Shown piece after piece: positions 31,854-43,081 of a stretch of 64,000 nt of DNA (positions are counted from its first letter, which is position 1; every line of letters starts with the position of its first letter). Below the pieces are notes generated by a model that searched no databases, was not told the origin of the DNA, and saw only the letters and a program-made list of their open reading frames with translations. The DNA comes from Eustoma russellianum (lineage: Eukaryota > Streptophyta > Magnoliopsida > Gentianales > Gentianaceae). The position numbers were made by a program, and so were the translations under genes. The stretch lies in NCBI GenBank assembly GCA_036186865.1, contig AP025053.1:35084477-35148476 (forward strand), read 5' to 3'.

Positions 31854-32576
31854 GACTAATGAAATGATGATTCAGTATAACTTACCCATGAAATAGAGAC
31901 GCAAGAATGTAAAATACACTAGATACAAGTTACATGTGGTGCATAGTTTGGACCGTGTTCCATGACGCGAACAGTGGGTCTTTTACTGTTGCTAGGCTGA
32001 AGACCTAATTTGCAGATGCACCTTGTGTATGTCACTGCGTAATTCATCTAACCCAGAAGGCCGTTGGGTTTTTGATTTGCATGTATTCACAATATTCTTT
32101 GAGACTGTGACACCAAGACGAGAGATTTCGTCTTTTGCTCCAAGGTAACAAGGAGTGTAGAGTTCATGCAATACTACTAGGATAGAGCTTTGCACACTGT
32201 AGCTTACAATCCTAGATGGAGTGTGGCAAGACATGATTCGAAATTTTGTGTCATCTAACTCTGCCATGCCAATTCCAGAAAAATGGTGGTTGTATTAGTA
32301 TGATCTTACAATACCATATCATTTCAGTAAAATATGAAAAGACTTTGTATTTATTTTGTCACATGTTAAGTAAGATCATGATGTGTGTAATGACCATGTC
32401 CACCAATATAACAAATGTATAATTTCAACTAGTAGGTTATTAGAACGACAGAAAATAAGGGTCAAAAGATCTAGTGGTGGATTTGTAGAAGGTATGATAG
32501 AAGATGAAATTTTCAAAAATCTATTCCTAAAATAGACAAGGTATGAAGAAATGAGCATGTTTTTGGCAATTGTGAA

Positions 32577-32727
32577 GGGCGCTTTCGGTGTATTAAGCTT
32601 GTGTTTACGTAGGGTGTGGAGAGGAATCGCATCGCTTTGCGATCTGATGTAGAAACTGTTTCTTCGGCTCGTAACTGTAATCTCAAACTTTCAAAACAGT
32701 AATCTTACCAGTTATTCCAAAGCTCGT
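32577..32727 (-). repeat. SINE family B in segment X'
   Basis: Same insertion as 26201-26351, with flanks tgtttttggcaattgtgaa and cgtttttggtaactgcgaa. Confidence 0.7.
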
Positions 32728-33339
32728 CGTTTTTGGTAACTGCGAATTTTGTTTTACATTAACAGTACAGTGAACATATCTGATGGCGGTTGAGTTTGGT
32801 GATTTTCTAATATATCTTGTTACATATTTGAATGTTGAATACCGTCTAGTGTTATCTTGAAATTTATCTCAAGGGTTAACTCCAAACAAATATCTCAGAA
32901 TTGGATTTGAAAATAACAAAAATCTTTCTTGTGCACACTTTTGAATCAACATGTGAAGCTGTAGAAAAATCTATTTGTGCGCATGCTTGATCCAATCAAC
33001 GTCTGTCCTTGGAAGTTTCTTGTGCCTTGATGCTGTCGCCTTACGCTTTTGTATTTTACATTTTTCTCACTTGTGGAGTTTAGTACTTTAACCAAGTTGA
33101 TGAAGAATTCAACGATTATGTATTATTATAAATTTGACCATATCATATGTTAACTTTAATTTTTTTTTCATTTGTCAAAATATAGTTAATTCAAATTAAT
33201 ACCTATACACATGAACTTATATGGAGTTCTCTTCAATCCCAACTTATAAATCAAATTTAATCTTCTTTTTTTTTTTAACATGAGACAATAGTATTATGCT
33301 TACAACTAATGATTAAGTAAGAGAACAAGTGTTGACATG

Positions 33340-33585
33340 TCACCTCTTGGAGAAAAAGGCCGTATCTTGTCCTTAAGGGCCTTCACCGTCCTATTTCCAA
33401 AGAGTATTGTGGATGATACAAATCAGTAGTTCAGCAGCCTCCTAGGTTAGGTGAGGACTTTCGCAGTGATCCACACAAGGTGTTTCCCCGCAAACTAGAA
33501 CGCACACTGTGCGTCTTCCTGGAATCGAGCTCTTGATCTCTTGAAGCAAATTCCAACCCGAGTACCAACTGAGCTATAACGCGAC
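33340..33585 (-). repeat. SINE family A (minus) in segment X', strongly diverged from its partner
   Basis: The minus strand reads tatagctcagttggtactcg (intact box A) and gagctcgattcc (box B). It lies at the same place as 27075-27345, between the same flanks (gttgacatg and acgacataccacctcaattg), but the internal sequence differs far more than the flanks and box A is better preserved here. Confidence 0.7.
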
Positions 33586-34816
33586 ATACCACCTCAATTG
33601 GACAAGGAATATGGAATAAGCTAACATGTTCCACCATGTATTACTCAATAACTAACTCAAAAATCTTCACTGCCAAAAAGGGAAGCCATAGTCTTTTTTT
33701 TTTTTTTTTTGTGATTCTGTAGCATACCATAACTCAACGGTAACATTCTGACGCAAAAACAATAAAACTCAGCTGACTTTCTTTCGTATAGGATCATTTT
33801 ACAGCACGGCAGCTGTTTCAAGCTAAATTATTCTTTTCTTCTACAAGAGTTTTTACAATCGTATTTAATCTTTTACACTTGAATTCACGTTCTTTAAAAA
33901 GTATCGCACGTATGTTATGTGATAATGTATCTTCATTCTCTATTTGTTTTTAGGACAATCGGAGACTCAAAAACCAAATGAGCTACGTAATGAATACTCT
34001 TACTGTTTTTGGACCATATAATTTGATGATTGATACTTGTACAAATTCACTTTCAAACAACCATTTTCCTTCTCTGAATCATGTGGTTTCTTAGTAAAAT
34101 CGTGCAAATTTCAAGCAATAATAGTTGTCTGTCTGTCTTATATTTTAAGCAATATATAATGTGCCTATCTTATATTAGACCATTAGTTAGTCTTATTACT
34201 CCATAGCTAACATAATACTTGTTGTCTGCCTGTCTGTCATGAGTCTGTCCCCATATAACTATGCTTCCTAGTTAGGACACATTGATTGAATCCTATGAAA
34301 AAAGCCATGAAACGCGGCCAAGTTAGCACTTTGTGTTCATATTTGGTTTGGCAATCAAAAGATATCTTCAATTTGAGGTTGGTGAAAGATGTGATCTGTT
34401 AAGGTGGTCTCCTCTACCTATGCAGCCAAATGGGTCCTAGTTAATTCATGCTAATAATTGCCCCTATCTTCTACGGTCAAACATGGCTCAGTTGAGTCAT
34501 GCCATTGCCATATAACCACTGTCCATGGCTAAGGTTTGCACAACTTATGTGGCTATTCGTGGCCTGTTCTGAAAATGAAGTTTATTGGCTTTTGTGGAGT
34601 AGAACACAAGTCCCAATTCGATTCGATGTACACGCAGACAAAAGAAGCCTTGGCTGCCACATATTCATTATCGTGATCAATAATCATCACAGTCCGATGG
34701 GGCAAGATAGTCGGCTTATCTATAAAATGAGTCTTGAAGAAGACGTGGTTTGTTAATCTGTCTTTGTATTTTTCTCGTCTAATGAAAGAGTGTATAGATC
34801 GAACTTTTTACTTTCC

Positions 34817-35453
34817 TAGGGTTGTCAAACAGGTCGTGTATCGTGTTTCGTGTTTCGTGTTTTTCGGGTTTCGTGTATCAAAGTGTCATACCCATACCTT
34901 ACCCGTTTGCTTCGCGTGTATGTATATAGATACCCAAACCCGTACATGTCAGGTTTCGTGTCGTGTATCGGGTATACCCACGAACTTGACAAGTACAAAT
35001 ATTTCAAGGCGTGTACATGTCATTTCATGTATTTTTCAACTAATTTCAGGTTTCATTCATTTTTCAGGTTTCATGTACTTAAACGACTACTGATACAAGG
35101 TCATCTAAACGCAAATCACTTGATTATGCAATAATAGATTAAAAAAATGGGATTTGGGAATGGAGGAAGGGGGAACCGAATAGGGTTACTTATTAGCGCG
35201 ATAGTCTTTTTTTTGGAAAATTTTATTTTTTATTAATTATAAATTTTATTTAAAATATATTTTTTAAATTTCGTGTATAAACGGGTATAAACGGGTACCC
35301 GCGGGTATACCCGAACACGACCCGCTGTTAGTGGGTATTTTTTAGGTCTTACCTGATTTGTACACGAAACCCGCCAAGGTCATACCCATACCCGTGAAAA
35401 TTCGTGTCAGGTTCGGGTCGTGTTTCGTGTCGTGTCTGAAATTGCCACCCCTA
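34817..35453. mobile_element. hAT-like nonautonomous element, 637 bp, perfect 8-bp TSD
   Basis: TACTTTCC flanks both ends (34809-34816 and 35454-35461). Termini: TAGGGTTGTCAAACAGG and its imperfect mirror TTGCCACCCCTA. Subterminal regions are dense in TTCGTGT/ACACGAA motifs (cgtgtatcgtgtttcgtg, gtcgtgtttcgtgtcgtgtc) and tandem cgggta/tacccg hexamers near 35280-35310. The 8-bp duplication and T/CAGGG-type ends fit hAT. The ORFs inside are not transposase. Confidence 0.85.
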
Positions 35454-35469
35454 TACTTTCCACTTAAAA

Positions 35470-35740
35470 ACAGATACAACAACAACAACATTACCCCATT
35501 GCCATAAAAGCTCCCGCCGATGGCAGGGTATGGGGGGTCGGATGTACGCAGTTATACCCATGTGTTGAAAACAAAGAGGTTGTTTCTCGATGACCCATAA
35601 TGATGTGTCAAGTTATGTCGATCAACTGCTACTTCAGCGTAGCCAATTTAGTGAGTCATTTTGCTTTATTCCATCATATTCCAAAGTCAAGGAAGAGTGT
35701 GCCCTTGACTCCATTGGAAATGAAAACTCCACTTAAAAAC
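35470..35740 (-). repeat. SINE-like family D, long copy
   Basis: Begins on the plus strand with acaacaacaacattacccca (the TTG tail, reversed), then gctcccgccgatggcagggt, ggggggtcggatgtacgcag, gaaaacaaagaggttgtttc, atgtcgatcaactgctactt, gtgagtcattttgctttatt, ccaaagtcaaggaagagtgt. This is the best preserved family D copy. Confidence 0.65.
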
Positions 35741-35966
35741 AGATAAGAAGGTAAAAGTTCTGGTTTGACAATCACTAATATCCTTAATACCAAGTCATAA
35801 AAGTACCTTGTTACTCTTTTTTTTTTTTCTTTTCCCCCTCAAATGATTCTAAGATTACAAAGTAGTCCTAACTTAAATGGGTATCAATTATATTATACTT
35901 GATCTCTTCAGTTAGACACTACCATCTAAGACCATAAGCATAAGGCTTCTTCACTTTAGCTCCACG

Positions 35967-36264
35967 TAGGGGTGTTAACGAACCGAGCCGAACCGAATAC
36001 TAAGTTTTCGAACTCGAATTCGTTTAGCTAAACGAATAGTTCGGCTCGGTTTGTTTAGCTAAACGAACTTTAAAATTGGTTCGAGTTCGGCTCGATAACC
36101 TTATAACTGTTTAAACGAGCCGAACTGTTCGCGAACAGTACGGCTCGTTTAACTAAACGAACTCGAATACTTATTCGAATTCGGCTCGTTAACAAATAAT
36201 TAACGAACGAATACGAACCGAACACGAATAGTTTGCGAACGGCTCGGTTTGTTTAACACCCCTA
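35967..36264. mobile_element. hAT-like MITE, 298 bp, perfect 8-bp TSD
   Basis: GCTCCACG is repeated at 35959-35966 and 36265-36272. Termini are TAGGGGTGTTAACGAACCGAG and its mirror CGGTTTGTTTAACACCCCTA. The interior is full of GTTCG/CGAAC palindromes (tttagctaaacgaa twice). It is related in style to, but distinct from, the elements at 7083 and 39370. Confidence 0.88.
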
Positions 36265-36272
36265 GCTCCACG

Positions 36273-36725
36273 AGATGGTTTGAGTGTTGTAATATGGCTT
36301 AGATAGGTACGCTTACAAATTAGGATCTCTCTTGCTCTTATTGGATCGATCTCGTTAAATCCGCCATCCATGATTGAAGATAGTGTCCTATCTCTTTCCT
36401 CTTCAGGTAGGAAAAGATTATCCATTTTTTTGCCCGGAATATAGACTAAGATCATGAGTCGAACTACATAATATATGTCCTAGATTTCTGCATATCTTGC
36501 AAGAAGTTTAAGTATATGATAATAGATCTCTCTCATTTGAATTAATTTATAATCTAAAGTTGTTAATGGAAAATGAGATCTCTTCTCCGAAAGATCTCTT
36601 CGTGGTAAGCGTGTCTGTGAATTACCGTAACAGATAACGATGAGTAAGCAAACTGGATTAAGAAATCCATAGTGGCAAGACATAGTAGGTGAATCTCATT
36701 AAATAGAAGGAAAAGCTCCTTGAGG
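36273..36725 (-). other. Unassigned stretch with two adjacent coding-like frames
   Basis: On the minus strand 36189-36455 reads EEERDRTLSSIMDGGFNEID and ILICKRTYLSHIT; 36563-36772 reads SHHLKELFLLFNEIHLLCLA and HRHAYHEEIFRRRDLIFH. Residue composition looks more protein-like than neighbouring chance frames, but I recognise no family. They may be fragments of an old gene or transposon. No start, splice sites or full-length frame can be defended. Confidence 0.25.
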
Positions 36726-37378
36726 TGATGGGAAGCAATTCTCATACTAAACTTGTAGTGTTGTTCTTTCAATTATTTGATATACACTACTTAGTATTTC
36801 TATGTTATTCAAACATAAGTAAGAATTACAATAAAAAAAGTCAAAATATTATAATTTTATTATGGAAATACACTTCTATACTTATTTATAGAAATATGTT
36901 ACATGGCTGATCATTTGCCACATAAAAAGATCTAAGGCGGCTAATGATCGACCGCCCAAGATGCCTTAATGTTAGGAAGTTGATTATTAGCCGCCCAACC
37001 TATGGATTTTCTTTTAATCATCAATGATTTAATAGTTTAATTTTATGGGAATTTAATAGTTTATTCTTTATCAATTTAATTTTGTGAAGAAAACTAAAAC
37101 ATATACATTAAGAAATAAATAAATAGTATCATATCGTATAAGACAAAAATGTAGCATTCGTACACAATGATATGAAAAAACTCTTGATTACAAGATATCC
37201 GCATGTCCTGTACTAATCACTACCACAACTACTATAAGATAATAACATAACGTTCTCCTTAAATGTTATGTTAATTGTTATTTATTCGAATGTAATTTTC
37301 AATACCATAAAGTGTTATGCCAATTTTCCTGCCAACTTGTTAGCACAACATGGACTGGGTATTCATGATCAAGTGGCT
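36726..37378. other. Intergenic, AT-rich
   Basis: No gene. A short inverted motif (aaggcggctaatgatcgacc and gattattagccgcccaacc, 36932-37000) forms a weak hairpin. Confidence 0.35.
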
Positions 37379-37387
37379 TGGGATTAC

Positions 37388-37568
37388 GGGTTGGGATCTC
37401 ATCACCCCCATTTTCTTCATCCCTTTGTGACCACACAACACGTGGCAGCAATGGGGAGTGGTGAGGCTAGATGAGGGTTACCTACATCTAGTCTCACCAC
37501 CCCTTACTGCCACGTGTCGCGCGGTCACGCGTCACCGCATCTCTCTTGTGGTGAGGGGATCCTAACCC
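37388..37568. mobile_element. CACGTG hairpin MITE, copy 5
   Basis: Ends gggttgggatctcatcaccc and ggtgaggggatcctaaccc; arms caacacgtggcagcaatgg and ttactgccacgtgtcgcg around ggtggtgaggctagatgagg-type loop. Flanks tgggattac and tgggttacc are similar, a probable 9-bp duplication altered by an indel. Confidence 0.7.
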
Positions 37569-38574
37569 TGGGTTACCTCCCACTAGCGAATGTTTCAGAC
37601 ACTTTTGAGGCAGATACTGTATGAATAAATTGAACTTTTCTTGCAGAGGGAAAAAAAAAATCTGCTTTATATGTCTATGGTGTGATGTTAGATGTGTTTT
37701 TGTGGGATAAGCCCCTCATTAGAAACGATATCGATGTTATGATCTACTTAACTGTCGCATCTATGTTACTATGGATTGCGGCTTCTCTTATTTGTTTTAG
37801 TTGGTGGAGCTAAGTTTTTCCTTTTCCCCTCTTGTGGTTCCATCTAGTAGAGAAGATCTTATAAAGATCGTTCTTTTAGATGATGCACATGGTGATAAAA
37901 TAGATTAGGTTAAAACTTTCTTTCTTACTCTCTTAAATTTACGTATCTTTGATGTTGATTTAGTAGATTTTTCATTTGCTCCTTTCCCATCTAACTTACT
38001 TTACAAAGATTGAAGTTGATAAAGTAAATAATCATAAAATAATTACTAGAATACTCGTTAATTAGTCATGTTTTGTAATAATATTTGTCAAATAGTTACA
38101 TTATCATGACACAGTAAATTGTGAGAAAGTTTATGTATAGGCTTGACTATCCTATTGTACCTTCTAAATGGTATTGCAACATAAAATAAACTTATAATAT
38201 TTTGACACACATGAGGTATAGTTAACAAAAGAAAAAAGGGATTAAAGTATTGGGGTTTGCCACGCAACCTTTTCACTCACTCCAGTCCCAAGATGAATAC
38301 AACAATTCCCACCATCTTTGGTTTTCCATAAAAGGTTTTAGATAAATATAAAGGCAATTAGCATGTGATAATGATAATTATGAGCAATTAGCCATGTGGA
38401 TTAGAGTTCCTAGGCCTCCCTATAAAAACATAATCCTAATGTTTCTCATCATAGAGTTCTGGAAAATGTCCAAATATAATGAATCTTGGGGTCCATAGAA
38501 GAAGTTGAAAACCTCAAAGCAGCCCTTTGATTATTATTGACGTTTAAGCACCCAAAACTTCCTCCTACAAGCCC

Positions 38575-38605
<31 letters not shown>

Positions 38606-39362
38606 AGGAAAGAAAAAGTGACGTTTAATCTAATGAATTGTAGTACTGGAGGGTGAATTTGTGTGTAATTGGTCAGGCATCATTGTCCATTCCGTTAACT
38701 TTGAAGAATAATTCCATCTTTAATTATTAACACTATTTTCTCTGTTGCATAGTCATTATCAGTGGGCCAAAAAAATCAAACATGTTAGGCTTTATTTGGT
38801 GTCCACTTATGTGTCTGGTTTATTTGGTGCATTTTTCTAAAATTGCTGAGACGGCTGATGCATTAGGAGAAGATTGGATTTTAGTTAGGATATTGATAAA
38901 GACATCTCCAATATTAATAAAGACGCATTCTTTTTTTATTAATTTTTTTGGTATATTAGATGCCAATTGAAGAAAATGAGATATTGGATACAGTTGGTTG
39001 AACTACGAATTGGACATTTTCATCATTTCTCTCGAAGAAAAGCTTAATGTATGGAAAACGCTTTTTTATTTTTATTTTTTTGACCAAGAATTTAGTTTAG
39101 TTAGAATTTGTGTAATGATTGAATCATCTCAGTTATCTGCTCTGTTTAAATGCTAGTACTTCGCTGTTGATTCTTTTAATTTGATTTTGAATTTTTGTAG
39201 GCTTACTGATTTAATCACAAGCCTGATTAAAAGGTTCTTTGCATATTCAATCATTATCCTAAAAGGAACCAAATTCGATAATCTTCCTTTTCACTTGTTA
39301 TTCTTTTTATTTTGAAGAAAACGAAGAACAATATAAGCACATCAGATATTTAGTCTGGAAGA
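37569..39362. other. Intergenic, with C24/A11 homopolymer at 38572-38606
   Basis: No coding region recognised in 1.8 kb. A run of 24 C followed by 11 A sits at 38572-38606; its length is likely uncertain in the assembly. The 62-codon frame at 38782-38970 has no known domain. Confidence 0.4.
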
Positions 39363-39369
39363 AGAGTGC

Positions 39370-39670
39370 AGGGGCTGTAAACGAGCCGAACGAACAGAAC
39401 ATTGTGTTGTTCAAGCTCTGTTCATTTAACTTAGCGAACGAACCGAGCTTGTTCGTTTATTTAAACGAACATATTTACTTGTTCAAGCTTGGTTCATTTA
39501 ACTCAACGAACAACATTAAAGAACCGAACACCTTAAACGAACGGTGTCACTTACCAAGCTCGAACAGAAAAGGGTGTTCAAACTCTGTTCATTAACCTTT
39601 TATCCGAGACGAGCTGGAGCCCGAACCAAACGAGCCGAACAACCGAACGGCTTGGTTCATTTACAGCCCT
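39370..39670 (+). mobile_element. hAT-like MITE, TGTAAACGAGCC family, copy 2
   Basis: Ends caggggctgtaaacgagccg and ggttcatttacagccct are inverted. It aligns along its length with the reverse complement of 7083-7388. The flanks agagtgca and aagtgcag suggest a decayed 8-bp duplication. Confidence 0.7.
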
Positions 39671-40431
39671 AAGTGCAGCCATCCACACACATTTTGCAAG
39701 ATGCAGAGGGGAAACACCATAGTTACCACACTTAAGCACACGTATCTGAATTATGCTACTGTATCATAACTACCAAATAAGTATAACCATATGATTATCA
39801 GATCACGTGAAGGTCCCCATGCAAACATTTCACTTACACGACGCCATTTTTTCCCCTTCGGTAAAGAGACTCGAACCTGAGTCATGGAAGTAAGAGGAAT
39901 GCTATGCAACGCTGAAACTGAAAGCCTTTTGGGCATCGACTTTGCTTAAGAGTTGACAATAGTAACAAGAAGAAAAGAAGACGGGTAGTGTGATGCACCT
40001 CATCACACACACATCAAGAACCACCTACCAACCGTTTTCTTCTGCATTTCCCACATGCATAGATGGCAAAGCTCATGAACCATAGAGTTCGAAAATGGTT
40101 GTTGATCCACTTCTAAAAAGAAATCAGATCATGAAGCCATTCCAGCATCTTTAATTAGTAAGGGAGGAGAAAACATCAAAAGCTCAATTCGATAAGTGCA
40201 CATAAATATCCATCCCACAAAAATATGTCAAGCACCATTACAGTTTTCCAGCGAATCTCTGATCAAGCCGGGAAAGATAGCACAGGGAGAAATCAGCTGT
40301 ATCCATCATTATCAGCCACATTAACTAAAACCTCTTAATCACATTCAATACTGCTTAAAACTTGGATACACTAGCAAACACCAGTAAGGACTGAAGTACA
40401 TAGAGATTCCTGCGAGGGCCTCGAGTATCAA
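39671..40431 (-). other. Downstream region and 3' UTR of the FLX-like gene
   Basis: The 3' UTR of the minus-strand FLX-like gene likely occupies about 40.16-40.43 kb. A 22-bp repeat overlapping the stop region is noted separately. Left of it I see no gene. A tRNA-like box B (rc gttcgagtct) near 39870 has no matching box A. Confidence 0.45.
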
Positions 40432-41606
40432 TCACCGCCTGCGAGGGCCTAGAGTATCATAGGGTGCCCAAACTTTTCTAGCATAGGGGTCACTGTAATG
40501 GTTGCCTCGATGTCTCAGTTCAGGACTTCCATTCATCAGTCCATAGCCACTAACACCTAAAGAAGAGGCAAGAATATTGATTAACACACCCCTTCTATCC
40601 CAGACTGAAAGTACGTACAGTCACCTGAAATAAGACAAAAGAGAAAAAGGGGGAAGAGAGAGAGAGATTACCAGGAACTTGTGCCCTCCTCTCAGCACTG
40701 ATTTGCTCTGTCCGAAGCTTTTCTAATTCACGAGACATAGAAATGAGGTTTTTCTCCATTGCCTGGTTTTGTGCAACCAATTCCTCATTTGGCTTCTTCT
40801 CGAACTCGAGAACTCTCCTACAATATGTATAGTTAAAATTAATAAATGAGACACTAGACGAGAAACGTGAGACTTCAAAACCAAGGCAGACTTATATGCT
40901 GCTTTCTCCTAATATATTTGTCTAGTCTTTCTCGTTTTGCCTTGTCAAATTAGCACCCGTACAAGCTTTTCTCATAAACATTTGGAAGTCCTTCTGAAGT
41001 ATGCAAGGAAAGAAGAGCAAGGAGGGACATCTACATTTTGAGGCTATTTGAACTCAAGAAAATATAAACAAATTCACACCTTGCTTCAGCCAACTCTTTG
41101 TGCATCTGTTCAACATCAGCCTTCATGAGGACTACTTGTTGATTATCAGCTTTTGCCCGATCGATATCCTTTGTAAGATGTTGAATTTGGGCAGAAAGTT
41201 CCTGTCGCATTGAATTCAACTTCTGAGTTTCAGCTCTTAGCTGCACCACCTCTGCCCTGAGTGGTTCTACAGCACGAAGGTCTGCCTCTAGCTTTAAGCT
41301 CCTATCCATCAGCTCTCTAATATGTGCTTCTTTATCAGCACGTACTTTAGGGATAACTTGACTCAATCGTTGCATTTCATCTCTTAGAGCCATCACTTCC
41401 CTTTGAAGAGCCGTATTTTCGTCAATCAAATGTCCATTCTCTGCATGAATTTTCTGGATATCTCTATGCCGGATTTCGAGTTCATCTTCCAAGATAGCAG
41501 GACGGAGAGGTAGTGGTCCAGGCACACGATGGAAAATAGGTCGTGGGCCTTCACGAAATCCTCCCATGCTATCAGTTTGGCGATGAACATGATGCCTGCC
41601 TGCCAT
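40432..41606 (-). CDS. FLX-like coiled-coil protein
   Basis: Three coding exons on the minus strand: 41080-41606, 40672-40817 and 40432-40556, joined in frame by GT-AG introns to give 265 residues. The start MAGRHHVHRQ follows an acceptor at about 41617. After a Pro-rich N-terminus (GPLPLRPAILEDELEIRHRD) comes a long coiled coil (about 35-225: IHAENGHLIDENTALQREV, ELSAQIQHLTKDIDRAKAD, EKNLISMSRELEKLR), then a Gly/Pro/Arg tail (YDTLGPRRR). This is the layout of the FLX (FLOWERING LOCUS C EXPRESSOR)/FLX-like family. In Arabidopsis FLX and FLX4 work with FRIGIDA in the nucleus to activate FLC; whether this paralogue does so is unknown. A 5' UTR exon lies 3.6 kb upstream. Confidence 0.88.
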
Positions 41607-41616
41607 GCCAGAGGGC

Positions 41617-43050
41617 CTAAAGAGATGGTACCACATTCAGCCACATAACCAAGTAGAAATGTAATATGGGCGTCAGTAGAAGCTTCAAAGGGCTGGAACG
41701 CCTTTCGGAGAATAATTTCATTAAAGGGAGAACCTTAGGTGTATTTCTCATAGTTATTAATTGTAAGGATGGAATCCTAGACAGCTGGATCAAGTGGTTA
41801 TGCAGAATTACATTGATAGGAAAACCCAGAAGCTCATAAAGAGCCGCTTCCCACCAGAAGATAAAAGAACCGACTAACCCATTTGCCACACGTGCTACAA
41901 TAATCAGGACATAAACCACCCAATTGCTCAAAACCGTTTAATCCATGGTTTCCTATGTCCTTATTTTCATCTCATTCTTCATGGGTTTTAAGTTGCAGGT
42001 ATAAAACTACATCCTTTCTCTAGCAACCCTCACACAAAGTCCCTTCACCACAAAAGATACAAGAACCTACTATTCATTTTCCGGTTACTGGACCAAAGTA
42101 ACCCCTCAGTTGCCCAAAACACATTTTTATGACATGTTCCTTGCTTCTTGGTTCCACGTATAAAACAACACCTACTACCGGCTAATTTTTTATTTCATTT
42201 TTGCTATATTTTCAAGTCGCAGGTATAAAACGACATCCTTTCTCTAACAAGCCTCACGAAAAATCCCTTCACTGCAAAAGATACAAGAATCTACTATTCT
42301 ATTTTGCATGTGTGTTACAAGAACTGGACCATCAAGTACCCCAGAGTTGCTAAAGACTCATTTCTATGACATGTTTCTTAGTTTTGAAGTTCCAAGTAAA
42401 AGAAACATCTAATAAGTCCTGAATGGTTAACTAAAAAAAGTACTAACGACAACTATTCGTAAGCATGTCAGTCGTCAGAACCAGACCCCAATTCCAGGGG
42501 TCAACAACACATTCAGTTATATGTACTTCCACAAAAGATTTCATTGGAGGTCTATTGACCTTCAAGCCTTCGAACAGAAGAGAGTACAAAGAAGTTGGCA
42601 AAATTTGGATCAAAAAATAACCAGCAACCTGCAATTAGTGATTTCACAAGTTAGTAATACAGAAACCGCGTGATACAAACCCAGTTTAACAAAACCATCC
42701 AAGTCCTCCGATCTGATAATGGTGGCAAGTATATGTCTCACCATTTACAACCATTCTTCCAAACTCATGAGGTCATCCATCACCAGGATCAACATCAAGG
42801 AGCCTACGCACTCTAAGAAGCAAAATGATCTAAACACATGCAGAACTCCCGAGTACCTACAGTTCATGTCTTTCTGGAAAAGCACAAGAAAATACCATGT
42901 TATGCACAACTTGCTAACCACGAAACAAAATGTACCCGTATGTGATACCATGATTGCTTCCAACGAGGAAAGTCAGTATAAAAACGAAAACCATCACAAA
43001 AACATGCACACTAGCATGGAGTTCGCAAATGGGTGGTTGATTAAGGCACT

Positions 43051-43081
<31 letters not shown>

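Larger units (their letters stand above)
31850..34725. repeat. Segmental duplication X' (second copy of segment X)
   Basis: Collinear with 25387-28450. It contains SINE-A (31945-32150, +), SINE-B (32577-32727, -) and SINE-A (33340-33585, -). The copy ends at ttatctataa; beyond it the sequence (aatgagtcttgaagaagacg) is unique and is probably the original downstream flank. Confidence 0.85.

Noticed and set aside
39855..39915. tRNA gene candidate (box B gttcgagtct on the minus strand)
   Set aside because: No cloverleaf or box A at the right distance; probably an old SINE scrap.
41617..41931. 104-codon minus-strand frame upstream of the FLX-like start
   Set aside because: Lies in the leader intron; the acceptor just before 41616 and the conserved MAGRHH start exclude it.
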